DNA of 64,000 nucleotides from Chloroflexota bacterium (GTDB lineage Bacteria; Chloroflexota; Anaerolineae; Aggregatilineales; Phototrophicaceae): the NCBI GenBank assembly GCA_026706455.1, contig JAPOYS010000115.1:1-64000 (forward strand), given 5' to 3'. Position 1 is the stretch's first letter; every line of letters begins with the position of its first letter. The notes under the pieces are model-generated. The model had not been told where the DNA came from. It searched no databases and saw only the letters and a list, made by a program, of their open reading frames with translations. This document shows positions 16,896 to 26,132 of the stretch, piece by piece. A program made the position numbers and the translations under genes.

Positions 16896-17804
16896 TCAAT
16901 TCACTCCTTGATCCAGGGGCTGTCGAAAATCGTAGACGCCATCGCGGATAGCCCAGCGGATACCGCTATCGCCGATCAAAGTATCGCCGACTTCTTGAAG
17001 ATGGGCGCCGGAGCGCGGGCAGCGCAGAATGTCAATCGCGTCGGCTGCTGGCGATAGCGCGCGACTGTGGGACGCATCCTTCAGCCTCAAGTCCAGGAAC
17101 ACGCTGGGAGCGATCGTCCAGCCGCTTCGCTGGAGCAAGGCATCCGATGCCGCCAGCAAGCGCGTTGGCAGCCAGCGCTTGAGCAAACCCAAGCGAAACC
17201 AGGAGACCGGCACAACGCGCAGCACGTCGAAACCAAGACTGGTGACCTGGCTAACCATGTAGTCGGGATGGAAATTGAAGTTCAGCTCGACGAATTCAAC
17301 GGGCGACGGCGTATACGGATTCCATTCGTTCATCCCCAGTAGATGACGCAGCATCGCCTTCAGGTTTCGTTTATTGGCGTATTCCAGGATGAACTGGCCC
17401 CTTTCGGGCAAGACGCGGCGAATCTGGTCGAGGACGGCCGGCACATTTTCGAAGTGGTGGATGACGCGGATCATGGTCGCGGCGTCGAAGACAGCTGGTT
17501 GAAACGGCATCCGGTAGGCGTTTGCCGCGACGTAGAAATATCCGTCATCGCCGAACTTCGCGCGCGCGTATTGCAATTGCTCCAAGGAATAATCGAGTAA
17601 GACAACTTGCTCGAACATCTCGTATTCGTCGGTGATCCGCCCGTAGCCGGCGCCGATCTCGAGCAATCGGCGGCCGCCTGCTGGCAGCAGTTGCTTGAGT
17701 ACGCCGCGCTCAACCGCGTCTTCGTAGGCGCGTCCTTGCCCTTCCCAGAAGTCCTGCCGGTAGGTCGAATCGCCATAATCGCAGATTCGCGGTCCCTCGG
17801 TCAT
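16896..17804 (-). CDS. Class I SAM-dependent methyltransferase with Trm112-like tail
   Basis: A 302-residue methyltransferase. Motif I is LLEIGAGYGRITDEY at about residue 45, followed by VVLLDYSLEQL (motif II acid) and ATMIRVIHHFENVP. The last 45 residues, from ILRCPRSGAHL to GDSGIRWAIRDGVYDF, resemble a Trm112-type zinc ribbon with ligands missing. The substrate is unknown. It starts 27 bases after metK and should be on the same riboswitch-controlled transcript, which links it to SAM supply. Confidence 0.85.
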   Translation of the reverse strand: MTEGPRICDYGDSTYRQDFWEGQGRAYEDAVERGVLKQLLPAGGRRLLEIGAGYGRITDEYEMFEQVVLLDYSLEQLQYARAKFGDDGYFYVAANAYRMPFQPAVFDAATMIRVIHHFENVPAVLDQIRRVLPERGQFILEYANKRNLKAMLRHLLGMNEWNPYTPSPVEFVELNFNFHPDYMVSQVTSLGFDVLRVVPVSWFRLGLLKRWLPTRLLAASDALLQRSGWTIAPSVFLDLRLKDASHSRALSPAADAIDILRCPRSGAHLQEVGDTLIGDSGIRWAIRDGVYDFRQPLDQGVN

Positions 17805-17831
17805 GAGATCGCTCCGCTATGCGCCCGCGCT

Positions 17832-19046
17832 TTACGCCAAGCCAGCGTCTTTGCGGAGTTCGTCGCTTTTGTCGGTCTTTTCCCAGGGCGCGTCAATGTC
17901 TTCGCGGCCGAAGTGTCCGTAAGCCGCCACCTGCCTGAAAACAGGCTTGCGCAATCCCAGATCGCGGATGATGGCGGCGGGTCTCATGTCAAAATGCTCT
18001 TGAATCAACGCGCTGATTTTGTCGTCGCTTATCTTGCCGCTGCCAAATGTCTCGACAGACAACGATGTTGGCTGCGCCTTTCCGATCGCGTAGGAGACCT
18101 GCAGCTCAAAGCGTTCCGCCAGACCCGCCTTGACGACATTCTTGGCGACATAGCGCGCCATGTAAGCCGCGCTCCGGTCGACCTTGGTGCCATCCTTGCC
18201 GGAGAAGGCGCCGCCGCCATGGCGGGCAACGCCACCGTAGGTGTCCACCATGATCTTGCGCCCGGTCAAACCGGCGTCGCCCAAAGGACCGCCGGTCACA
18301 AATCGCCCGGAGGGGTTTATATGGAAGGTCGTGCGCTCATCAAGCCATTTACCGCATTCCTGGTCGCGCCGGATGAAGTCGACGATTTGACGACGAATCT
18401 CGGATTGAGAGACTTCAGGCGCGTGTTGCGTCGACAACACTACGGTATCGACGCGCAGGGGCCGTCCATGGGCGTATTCGACGGTGACCTGGCATTTGGC
18501 GTCAGGACGCAGCCATTCGATGGCGCCCGCTTTGCGCGCCTTGCTCAACCGGCGCATCAGCCCGTGCGAGAGCGCAGCAGTTAGCGGCATCAGCTCTTCC
18601 GTTTCGTCGCAGGCGAAGCCGATCATCATGCCTTGATCGCCGGCGCCGGTCGCTTCTATGCCAGCCTCCGACATGCTGCCTTCGCGCGCTTCCAAAGCCG
18701 TATCGACCCCTAGTTTGATATCAGCCGACTGTTCTTTGATGGAAATCAATACGCCGCAAGTCTCGGCGTCAAAACCAAAATCCGAGTCTGTGTAGCCGAT
18801 TTCCCGAATCGTATCGCGCGCAATCGTTTCAATATCCACATTGGCAGTCGTAGTTATCTCGCCCATGACAAGGACCAAACCGGTGGTCGTCGCAACTTCA
18901 CAGGCTACGCGCGCCAGCGGGTCCTGCGCAAGAATGGCGTCAAGCACAGCGTCGCTAATTTGGTCGCAGATCTTGTCGGGATGCCCCTCCGAAACGGATT
19001 CTGAGGTGAACAGATATTTCGGGGAGTTCATGAATGTCGTCGACAT
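17832..19046 (-). CDS. metK: S-adenosylmethionine synthetase
   Basis: A 404-residue MAT that makes S-adenosylmethionine from methionine and ATP. Signatures present: [20 protein letters not shown] (ATP and metal site), [12 protein letters not shown] and [19 protein letters not shown] (P-loop-like). Length is typical. The ATG at 19046 has AAAGGA upstream; an in-frame start 11 codons earlier lies between the riboswitch and this RBS and is less likely. A SAM-I riboswitch and a promoter precede it, and a methyltransferase gene follows. Confidence 0.97.
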   Translation of the reverse strand: MSTTFMNSPKYLFTSESVSEGHPDKICDQISDAVLDAILAQDPLARVACEVATTTGLVLVMGEITTTANVDIETIARDTIREIGYTDSDFGFDAETCGVLISIKEQSADIKLGVDTALEAREGSMSEAGIEATGAGDQGMMIGFACDETEELMPLTAALSHGLMRRLSKARKAGAIEWLRPDAKCQVTVEYAHGRPLRVDTVVLSTQHAPEVSQSEIRRQIVDFIRRDQECGKWLDERTTFHINPSGRFVTGGPLGDAGLTGRKIMVDTYGGVARHGGGAFSGKDGTKVDRSAAYMARYVAKNVVKAGLAERFELQVSYAIGKAQPTSLSVETFGSGKISDDKISALIQEHFDMRPAAIIRDLGLRKPVFRQVAAYGHFGREDIDAPWEKTDKSDELRKDAGLA

Positions 19047-19110
19047 GTTCGTCCTTTCGGCGGCAACAAAAAACGCCATGCGGGGCAGCGGGCGTCGAAG
19101 GTTCAGGTTC
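19047..19110 (-). terminator. Possible riboswitch-controlled attenuator before metK
   Basis: On the minus strand ACGCC and GGCGT can pair across a 13-base loop directly before a run of six T. A GGCG further upstream, after the aptamer, could pair with the same CGCC and prevent it. The stem is only five base pairs, so this is tentative. Confidence 0.3.
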
Positions 19111-19115
19111 GCCTA

Positions 19116-19222
19116 CGCTCATCTGCCAGAGTTTGTACCCTGCCGGACTTAGCACCGTCCCGTATCTGCGGGGGTTGCCGCGAGTTCGCCGAGCCGGTTC
19201 TCTCACTCGCTCTTGATGAGTG
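19116..19222 (-). promoter_or_regulatory. SAM-I (S-box) riboswitch
   Basis: Reading the minus strand, the region matches the SAM-I aptamer: CTCATCAAGAGCGAGTGAGA opens P1 and the kink-turn region. GCGGCAACC and CGGTGCTAAGTCCGGC follow as the conserved core, and AGATGAG closes P1 (CTCAT pairs with ATGAG). It sits about 70 bases before the metK start, the classical location. SAM binding would be expected to lower expression of metK and the methyltransferase behind it. Confidence 0.9.
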
Positions 19223-19252
19223 CCGCCCGTCGCAACGAGGGCGGCTAGAGGC

Positions 19253-19280
19253 ATTATATCACAGGCGGACGGCGCCGCAA
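19253..19280 (-). promoter_or_regulatory. Promoter of metK operon
   Basis: On the minus strand TTGCGG (19275-19280) and TATAAT (19253-19258) are 16 bases apart, with an extended TGA before the -10. It lies about 30 bases upstream of the SAM aptamer, so the riboswitch would be near the 5' end of the transcript. Confidence 0.65.
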
Positions 19281-19347
19281 TCCAAAACCAAAGCGGCCGA
19301 CGCGAAGCGTCAGCCTCTCGATCGGCTAGCGGCTAATGGGCGCTTTA

Positions 19348-20019
19348 TTAATTTTTGGAGCGATGAACATGCATGAGAAATTCGTGGCGCGTGCTGTGTT
19401 GATTTCTGAAATCACCTAGCATGGCGCTGGTGGTCATATTCGAGTCATGCTTCATGACGCCGCGTATCATCGAGCACATGTGGCGCGCGGTCATGACAAC
19501 AGCGACGCCTCTGGGATCCAGCACTTCGACGATAAAGTCCGCAATCTGCCGAGTCAGGCGCTCTTGCACTTGCAGCCGGCGCGAAAACATATCAACGATG
19601 CGAGGAATTTTGCTCAGCCCCAAGACTTTGCTTTTGGGCAGATAGGCAACATGCGCGTGCCCGATGAAGGGCAGCAGATGGTGCTCGCAAAGACTGTAGA
19701 ATTCGATATCGCTGACGATCACCATATCATCGCACTCAATGTCAAATATGGCATTATTCAGCAGCTCAATAGGATCAGTTGTGTAACCGCTCACCAATTC
19801 GCTGTAAGCTCGCGCCACGCGCTTTGGCGTCTCTAGCAGGCCCGGGCGGCTCGGTTCTTCGCCAATGGCTTTGAGCAGCTGCAGCACCGCATCCCGAGCG
19901 GCATCCTCATTGACGGGAACAGCATCCAATCCGAATCGGCTCAGCAGCGCGTTCGATTCAAGCTTGTCTTTTATGTCTTGCGGACGCAAGGCGACCGCTT
20001 CTGCATCATAGCGATCCAT
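19348..20019 (-). CDS. folE: GTP cyclohydrolase I
   Basis: A 223-residue FolE. It opens GTP to 7,8-dihydroneopterin triphosphate, the first step of folate synthesis. Zinc and catalytic motifs are visible: [20 protein letters not shown] and [25 protein letters not shown] is the usual N-terminal motif. It is divergent from the folB-folK fusion across a 265-base gap, so three folate steps share one control region. Confidence 0.96.
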   Translation of the reverse strand: MDRYDAEAVALRPQDIKDKLESNALLSRFGLDAVPVNEDAARDAVLQLLKAIGEEPSRPGLLETPKRVARAYSELVSGYTTDPIELLNNAIFDIECDDMVIVSDIEFYSLCEHHLLPFIGHAHVAYLPKSKVLGLSKIPRIVDMFSRRLQVQERLTRQIADFIVEVLDPRGVAVVMTARHMCSMIRGVMKHDSNMTTSAMLGDFRNQHSTRHEFLMHVHRSKN

Positions 20020-20109
20020 TGTCAGCCGTTCTGTTGTCGCGGACGATCAGCCTGCCTTCGCCGAGGATAAGCCGATTTGCCTGTTTGTGAATCTGCTTAC
20101 TTGATTAAA

Positions 20110-20115
20110 ATTATA
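20110..20115 (-). promoter_or_regulatory. -10 box of probable folE promoter
   Basis: A perfect TATAAT on the minus strand, about 90 bases before folE. TTGACC lies 15 bases upstream of it and TTGTTG 18 bases upstream, so the -35 is ambiguous. Confidence 0.45.
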
Positions 20116-20284
20116 GAGTAAAATACCTGCGGTCAACAAGTTGCGTTTGTAAAAGCAATCGCAATTCCAACCGTAAGCATACTGTTCTGTTGCCAGATAG
20201 ATTATCGGAAAGCTGGGCTTTTGTCAGCATCAAATCGGCTTTCCTTGCTAGACTGCTAGGCATTAGAATTGGGTTCCCGCTGGC

Positions 20285-21151
20285 ATGGACACCATTGAAA
20301 TCCGAAATCTGCGCTTGCGCGCGCAAATCGGTTTCAGCACCCATGAGCTGGATGCGCCACAAGATGTCGTCATCAACCTGAGAATTCATCTTGCTGACCG
20401 GCGCGCGGGCGAGACGGATGACCCAGCCGACGCCTTCAACTATCGAACCGTCACGAAAGCCGTCATTCGTCTGGTGGAAGGTGCGCGCTTTGCCTTGGTG
20501 GAAAAGCTGGCGGAAGAAATCGCCCGTCTGGCGGTAGTTGATTTCGGCGCGCCCAGCGTCGAAGTAAGCGTCAGCAAACCGGGCGCTCTGCGACGGTCGG
20601 ATTCGGTCGGCATCCAAATCAAAAGGGGACCCGATGACTACGCCCGAAATATCGCCTATTTGTCGCTCGGGTCGAATATCGATCCGGAAGCCAATCTCGC
20701 GGCCGCCATCGATCAACTGCGCCGCTTGACAACTGTGCTTGCTCTGTCGTCCGTGTATCAGACGCGGCCGCAAGGCTACGCTCAGCAGGAGCACTTCCTC
20801 AACATGGCGGTCAAGCTTCGTACTTTGCGGACGCCAGCCCAATTCAAGACCGAGGTCATCGACCGGATCGAGTCAGCGCTGAAACGCGTACATGATCCCA
20901 AAAACGCAAACGCGCCGCGGACGATCGATTTGGATATTTCGCTCTGGAATGACGAGGTCATCCAATTTGGCGCAAAACCCTGGACGATTCCGGACGCTGA
21001 TATCGCTCATTTCGCCTATGTTGCGATACCATTGGCTGAGCTCGCGCCTGAATACATCCATCCACAGCTTGGCAAATCGCTAAAGGAGATTGCGGCGCCC
21101 TTCAAAAGCGACGAGGTAAATCGCCTAGACCTCAAGTTGACGCGCAATTGA
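20285..21151 (+). CDS. folBK: Dihydroneopterin aldolase / HPPK fusion (FolB-FolK)
   Basis: A 288-residue bifunctional folate enzyme. Residues 1 to about 118 are dihydroneopterin aldolase (IEIRNLRLRAQIGFSTHE, then FALVEKLAEEIA and VSVSKPGALRRSDSVG). From about residue 120 the hydroxymethyldihydropterin pyrophosphokinase begins with AYLSLGSNIDPEANL. It continues with YQTRPQGYAQQEHFLNMAV and ends its core with NAPRTIDLDISLW. The two catalyse successive steps after FolE. No folP is in the window. It faces away from folE. Confidence 0.94.
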   Translation: MDTIEIRNLRLRAQIGFSTHELDAPQDVVINLRIHLADRRAGETDDPADAFNYRTVTKAVIRLVEGARFALVEKLAEEIARLAVVDFGAPSVEVSVSKPGALRRSDSVGIQIKRGPDDYARNIAYLSLGSNIDPEANLAAAIDQLRRLTTVLALSSVYQTRPQGYAQQEHFLNMAVKLRTLRTPAQFKTEVIDRIESALKRVHDPKNANAPRTIDLDISLWNDEVIQFGAKPWTIPDADIAHFAYVAIPLAELAPEYIHPQLGKSLKEIAAPFKSDEVNRLDLKLTRN

Positions 21152-21269
21152 ATTGAGGCAATCGGCCGAAATTGATGTAACAACGATGACCGCGCCATGA
21201 GGGTGCGCAGGATTTTGGTGATAGGCTAAAATAGACAAGACGTTTAGGCGCGCAAGCACAGGAAACGCT

Positions 21270-21923
21270 ATGGCGAATGCGAATCTGATCACACTTTCTC
21301 AACCTCGGTCGGCGGCCTCCGAAGCCTATCGCAGCCTGCGCACCAACTTGATGTTCAGCAGCGTCGAAAGCCCGATACAGACCTTGCTTGTGACATCGGC
21401 CGCGCGTGAGGATCAGAAGAGTGTTACGCTGGCAAATCTGGCCGTGACTTTCGCCCAGAGCGGAAATCAAACGATCCTTGTCGATGCGGATTTGCGGCAG
21501 CCGAAACAGCACGAAATCTGGAACATCCGCAATGACCGCGGGCTCAGCAGCATGATGGTGGACGCAAGCGCCATCGAGGCGCCGCCGCTCCAGGATTCGC
21601 CGGTCGAGAGCCTTCAGATTGTGAATGCGGGAGAGTTGCCGCCGAACCCGGCCGACCTGCTCGGCGGCAAGCGGATGGACGCGATCATTGCGACGCTTAC
21701 GAAACGCGCGGATTACGTGCTTTTCGACAGCCCCCCGATCCTCGCCGCCACCGACGCCGCGCTTCTCGGCATCAAATTGGATGGCGCCCTATTGGCGATA
21801 CGCGCTGGCGAGACGCGGCGCGATCACACCGTGCAGGCGCGGCGGGCGCTGGAGCGCGTCCATGTGCGCATCGTCGGCGCAGTGCTCACCAATGCTCCCA
21901 GCGACAACCGAATCGCTTACTGA
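21270..21923 (+). CDS. CpsD/CapB-type (BY-kinase family) ATPase with degenerate P-loop
   Basis: A 217-residue cytosolic protein with the fold order of bacterial tyrosine kinases: SEAYRSLRTNLMFSS, a Walker A position, Walker A' ILVDADLRQPKQH and Walker B YVLFDSPPIL. The Walker A, normally GxGEGKST, reads AREDQKSV: the Lys and Ser remain but the glycines are gone. The C-terminus has a single Tyr and no tyrosine cluster. It may be a regulatory pseudokinase. It opens the polysaccharide locus; its likely membrane partner, the Wzz-like protein, lies 7 kb downstream. Confidence 0.8.
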   Translation: MANANLITLSQPRSAASEAYRSLRTNLMFSSVESPIQTLLVTSAAREDQKSVTLANLAVTFAQSGNQTILVDADLRQPKQHEIWNIRNDRGLSSMMVDASAIEAPPLQDSPVESLQIVNAGELPPNPADLLGGKRMDAIIATLTKRADYVLFDSPPILAATDAALLGIKLDGALLAIRAGETRRDHTVQARRALERVHVRIVGAVLTNAPSDNRIAY

Positions 21924-21981
21924 TCCAATCCGATGTTGGAACCATGCGCGCCTGGCTCTGAAATGGGAGTCTGAACGGACG

Positions 21982-23052
21982 ATGAAAGGCCTGATCCTCA
22001 GCGGCGGCAAAGGCACACGTTTGTATCCCCTGACCTATACGCGCGCCAAGCAGTTGATCCCAGTCGCCAACAAACCGGTGTTGGTCCGCGTGATTGAAGC
22101 GATCCGCGATGCCGGCGTGCGAGAAATCGGAATCGTCGTCGGCTATACCGCGCCTGAGATTCGAGAGGCCCTCGGCGACGGCTCGCGCTGGGAGGTCTCG
22201 CTGACCTATATCCACCAGGCCAGCCCCGATGGTTTGGCGCACGCGGTGAGAATCTCGCGCGCTTTCTTGGCGGACGATCCCTTCGTGATGTTCCTGGGCG
22301 ACAATGTTATCGAAGACGGGATCAGCAAGCTGATCAGCGACTTTGCGGAAAACAAGTGGAACAGCCAGATTGTGCTGAAGGAAGTGGACAATCCGTCGGC
22401 TTACGGCGTCGCCCAATTGCGCCCGGATGGCCGCATCGAACGGCTGATCGAAAAGCCCGAATTTCCGCCCAGCAATCTCGCGCTCGTGGGCATCTACATG
22501 TTTGATCAGCATGTGTTTGACGCGGTCGATGCGATCCGCCCGTCGGCGCGCGGCGAATACGAAATCACCGACGCCATTCAATGGCTGATCGATCACGGGC
22601 ATACCGTCTATCCCCATATACATCGCGGCTGGTGGATCGATACGGGCAAACCGACCGATATGTTGGAAGCCAACAGTCTTGTCTTGGAGGAGATTGCGCC
22701 TTGCCTTGACGACAGCGCCGCGGTCGATTCGCGCTCGACGGTCGATTCGCGCGTAACTTTGCAAGCCGGCGCCAGAATCGTCAACAGTATCCTGCGCGGA
22801 CCAACGGTCATCGGACAAGACACCGTGATTGAGAACAGTTATATCGGACCATTCACCAGCATTTACCACAGCTGCCAGATCCGCAACTGCGAGATCGAAC
22901 GAAGCATAATCCTGGAGAATAGCCGCGTGACGGACATTGATCGCACGCTGCGAGACAGCCTCATCGGCCGGAACGCGACCGTCAAGCGGAGCGCGGAAAA
23001 GCCGAGCGGCATCAAAATGAACCTTGGAGATCACAGTACGCTCTGGGTCTAG
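21982..23052 (+). CDS. rmlA: Glucose-1-phosphate thymidylyltransferase, long form
   Basis: A 356-residue long-form RmlA that makes dTDP-glucose from glucose 1-phosphate and dTTP. The nucleotidyltransferase start LILSGGKGTRLYPLT and KQLIPVANKPVL are intact; from about residue 245 a left-handed beta-helix of hexapeptide repeats follows (for example IVNSILRGPTVIGQDT). The long form is typical of Actinobacteria, Archaea and Chloroflexota. The ATG at 21982 is the family start; frame continues upstream without signature. rmlB follows after 30 bases. Confidence 0.93.
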   Translation: MKGLILSGGKGTRLYPLTYTRAKQLIPVANKPVLVRVIEAIRDAGVREIGIVVGYTAPEIREALGDGSRWEVSLTYIHQASPDGLAHAVRISRAFLADDPFVMFLGDNVIEDGISKLISDFAENKWNSQIVLKEVDNPSAYGVAQLRPDGRIERLIEKPEFPPSNLALVGIYMFDQHVFDAVDAIRPSARGEYEITDAIQWLIDHGHTVYPHIHRGWWIDTGKPTDMLEANSLVLEEIAPCLDDSAAVDSRSTVDSRVTLQAGARIVNSILRGPTVIGQDTVIENSYIGPFTSIYHSCQIRNCEIERSIILENSRVTDIDRTLRDSLIGRNATVKRSAEKPSGIKMNLGDHSTLWV

Positions 23053-23082
23053 GCGAACAATCGACGGAATTGGACGATACGA

Positions 23083-24108
23083 ATGAAAAACATCCTGGTT
23101 ACAGGCGGGGCTGGCTTTATCGGCAGCGCCTTCACCCGTCACATGGTTGCGTCGTACTCCGAATACAATATCGTATGCTTTGACAAACTCACCTATGCCG
23201 GCAATATCGATAACCTGCTGCCAGTCAGCGACGAGGAGAATTATCGTTTCGAGCGCGGCGATGTCGCTGATCGCGCCACCGTCAAACAGGCGCTGAGGCG
23301 ATACGCGATTGACACAATCGTCAATTTCGCGGCGGAGAGCCACGTCGACCGCAGCATCCTCGATCCGGACGCCTTCATTCACACGGATGTCGTTGGCGCT
23401 TATATATTGCTGGACGAAGGGCGGAAGCACGGGATAGAACGATTCTGTCAGGTATCGACCGATGAAGTCTACGGCGATATCGACGGCGGTCTCTCGGCGG
23501 AGGACGATCGCTTCCTGCCCAACAGCCCGTATGCGGCGAGCAAAGCCGGCGGCGAATTGATGGCGCGCGCTTATCATGTGACCTACGGCATGGACATTGT
23601 GATTACGCGCGGCAGCAATACCTACGGACCCTATCAGTACCCGGAGAAGCTGATACCGTTTTTTGCGACCGAGGCGATTGACGGCCGGCCGTTGCCCGTG
23701 TACGGAGACGGGCAGCAGGTTCGGGATTGGCTCTATGTCGACGATCACGTCCGCGGCGTCGATCTGGTGCTTCATCGCGGCGAATCGGGCGAAGCCTACA
23801 ACCTAGCGGGCGAGAACCAGCGCCGCAATATCGAAATCACGCGGCGGCTGCTGGCGCTTCTGGGCAAACCGGAATCGCTGATCCGGTTTGTGCCGGACCG
23901 CGAAGGGCACGACCGGCGCTATGCGATGACGGCGGAGAAGGCGCGCGCCCTCGGCTGGCGGCGCGCTTTCGATTTCGATCGCGGCTTAGAAGCGACCGTC
24001 ACGTGGTATGTGGATAACGAATGGTGGTGGCGGAAAATCAAAACCGGCGACTACCTCGACTTTTACCAGCGCCAGTATGCCGATCGACTCGCCGCTTCCT
24101 CGCTATGA
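23083..24108 (+). CDS. rmlB: dTDP-glucose 4,6-dehydratase
   Basis: A 341-residue extended SDR. The NAD-binding motif is ILVTGGAGFIGSAFTRHM, and the catalytic Tyr-Lys pair is in PYAASKAGGELMARAYH. STDEVYGDI supplies the Thr and Asp-Glu of the dehydratase chemistry. It makes dTDP-4-keto-6-deoxyglucose, the branch point for rhamnose and for the amino sugar made by the enzymes at 37-39 kb. Confidence 0.95.
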   Translation: MKNILVTGGAGFIGSAFTRHMVASYSEYNIVCFDKLTYAGNIDNLLPVSDEENYRFERGDVADRATVKQALRRYAIDTIVNFAAESHVDRSILDPDAFIHTDVVGAYILLDEGRKHGIERFCQVSTDEVYGDIDGGLSAEDDRFLPNSPYAASKAGGELMARAYHVTYGMDIVITRGSNTYGPYQYPEKLIPFFATEAIDGRPLPVYGDGQQVRDWLYVDDHVRGVDLVLHRGESGEAYNLAGENQRRNIEITRRLLALLGKPESLIRFVPDREGHDRRYAMTAEKARALGWRRAFDFDRGLEATVTWYVDNEWWWRKIKTGDYLDFYQRQYADRLAASSL

Positions 24109-24199
24109 CAATTTCAAGCGAACGTGAGTCTATTCGGTTCGCGTACTTGCGACGGGCGATGCGGGCGCGCAAGAATTGATCGACTGATATGAGCGCCGA

Positions 24200-25060
24200 A
24201 TGAAGATCCTGATGACGGGCGCGGCCGGCAAGCTGGGCAGCCAGTTGCAGGCGCTGCTGCAAGATGATCATGAAGTGGCTGACGCCGATATTGTGGGCAA
24301 TGTGAGCCATCGCCTGGACATAACTGATTACGCCGCTTGTCGCAGTCTCATCACTGACCTACGTCCGGATATCGTCTTGCATCCGGCCGCCTGGACCGAT
24401 GTGAATGGCTGCGCGCTGAATCCGGAGAAGGCGCTCCTGGTCAACGGCGTCGGCACGGGGCATCTCGCGGCAATAACCGGGGAACGCGGGCTACCGATGC
24501 TCTACGTCAGCACAAATGAGGTGTTCGACGGCGCGCAGTTTCGCGAATACAAAGAATATGACCGCCCCAATCCGATTAACGCCTATGGCTACAGCAAGTG
24601 GTATGGCGAGCGCGCCATTGCGGCGGTCAACCCGCGACACTACATCGTGCGGTCGGCCTGGCTCTTCGCGCATGGCGGCGGTAATTTTATCCACGCGATT
24701 CTCGAAGCCGCTCGAGTGGGACAGCCGATTCGTGTTGTGACAAACGAGATCGCCAACCCGACCTACACCAAGGATTTGGCCGAGGCGATTGTCAAGTTGA
24801 TCGAGAGCGAACGCATCGGCATTTATCACCTGGTAAATGAGGGCGCCGTCAGTCGTTGGCAATTCGCGCGCTTCGTACTCGACCAAGCCGGATTCGCGGA
24901 AACCTCGATCGCGCGCATCAGCCGCCACGAGTGGCCGCGTCCGTCGTTAACGCCGGAGCACAGCGCTCTCGCCAATGTCGCCGGCGCCAGCATTGGGATT
25001 CGCTTGCGTCCCTGGGAAGACGCGGCGCGCGCCTTCCTTGACGCCGAGGCGGCTGTTTGA
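24200..25060 (+). CDS. rmlD: dTDP-4-dehydrorhamnose reductase
   Basis: A 286-residue RmlD. The NADP motif is MTGAAGKLGSQLQALL; VLHPAAWTDVNGCALNP and the YGYSKWYGE Tyr-Lys pair follow. It reduces dTDP-4-keto-rhamnose to dTDP-rhamnose. The 3,5-epimerase RmlC needed before it is not in the window. Its TGA overlaps the ATG of the next glycosyltransferase. Confidence 0.92.
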   Translation: MKILMTGAAGKLGSQLQALLQDDHEVADADIVGNVSHRLDITDYAACRSLITDLRPDIVLHPAAWTDVNGCALNPEKALLVNGVGTGHLAAITGERGLPMLYVSTNEVFDGAQFREYKEYDRPNPINAYGYSKWYGERAIAAVNPRHYIVRSAWLFAHGGGNFIHAILEAARVGQPIRVVTNEIANPTYTKDLAEAIVKLIESERIGIYHLVNEGAVSRWQFARFVLDQAGFAETSIARISRHEWPRPSLTPEHSALANVAGASIGIRLRPWEDAARAFLDAEAAV

Positions 25061-26007
25061 TGCCGGTTCGATTCTCGGTCGTCATCCCAAACTGGAACGG
25101 CGAACGCTTTCTGGCAACCTGTCTCGGCTCCTTGCGCGCTCAAACCGTAGACAACATCGAAGTCATCCTCGTCGACAATGCTTCGTCAGACGGGTCGCGG
25201 GCGCTCGTCGAGTCCAAATTTCCCGAGGTGCGGCTGATCGAATTGGAGGAGAATTGCGGCTTCACGGGCGCGTGCAATATTGGCTTGGACGCGGCCAGAG
25301 GCGAAGTCGTCGCGCTGCTTAACAATGATACCGAGGTTGATAGCGCCTGGGTTGACTGGGTATTGAAAGCCTTTGATCAACACGCGGAAGCCGGAATCGT
25401 GGCGAGCAAGATGCTGTTGTTTGATCGGAGAGATCGCTTTCATACCGCTGGCGACTACTTCACAACGGAAGGCCGCGCGGGCAATCGCGGCGCCTGGGAA
25501 CTGGATCGCGGACAATACGATGTCGGCGAATATGTATTCTCCGCTTGCGGCGGTTCAGCCGTTTATCGACGCTCCATGCTGGATGACATCGGCGCGCTTG
25601 ACAATGATTTCTTCTTCTTGCTTGAGGATATTGATCTGGCCTGGCGCGCGCAGCTGGCTGGCTACAAGGTCTGGTACGAACCGCGCGCTGTAGTATTTCA
25701 TCACTTGTCCGCAACTGGCGGCGGCGTTACAGCCAGCTACCATGATGGCAGAAACGGGGTCTGGCTGCTGGCAAAAAACATGCCGTCAACGCTATTCCGC
25801 AAGTATGGGCGCCGAATCTTCAGGCGTCAGTTCGCCTTGCTTTGGGAGTCGATCAAAGCCTGGCGCGGTCGTGAAGCGCGCGCGCGAATGCGCGGAATGG
25901 TTGTTGGACTGCTGACTCTGCCGAGGGCGCTGGCCAAGCGTCGACGGATACAAGCGGGAAAGCGCGTGTCAGACGAATACATCGAGAGCCTGCTAACGCG
26001 GGTCTAG
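25060..26007 (+). CDS. Glycosyltransferase family 2 (rhamnosyltransferase-like)
   Basis: A 315-residue GT-A enzyme: SVVIPNWNGERFLATCL, VILVDNASSDGSR and the metal-binding LLNNDTEVD. Acceptor and donor are unknown, but tight coupling to rmlD (TGATG) makes dTDP-rhamnose a likely donor. The C-terminal 80 residues are basic, suggesting membrane contact. The start could also be TTG one codon earlier. Confidence 0.88.
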   Translation: MPVRFSVVIPNWNGERFLATCLGSLRAQTVDNIEVILVDNASSDGSRALVESKFPEVRLIELEENCGFTGACNIGLDAARGEVVALLNNDTEVDSAWVDWVLKAFDQHAEAGIVASKMLLFDRRDRFHTAGDYFTTEGRAGNRGAWELDRGQYDVGEYVFSACGGSAVYRRSMLDDIGALDNDFFFLLEDIDLAWRAQLAGYKVWYEPRAVVFHHLSATGGGVTASYHDGRNGVWLLAKNMPSTLFRKYGRRIFRRQFALLWESIKAWRGREARARMRGMVVGLLTLPRALAKRRRIQAGKRVSDEYIESLLTRV

Positions 26008-26132
26008 GCATCGCATTTCACGCCGGCGCAAATTGGTTTTGACGCGCTTTAACATACACAATTGCCAATTCTCGCGTATTATGAGATGTAATTGTGCTGC
26101 GATGAATAAATCTCTCCACTGGAGATGGCCAA

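Noticed and set aside
21886..23775. A 629-codon open frame on the minus strand opposite rmlA and rmlB
   Set aside because: It is a mirror of two well-conserved genes; its protein shows no family motifs and crosses both gene ends.
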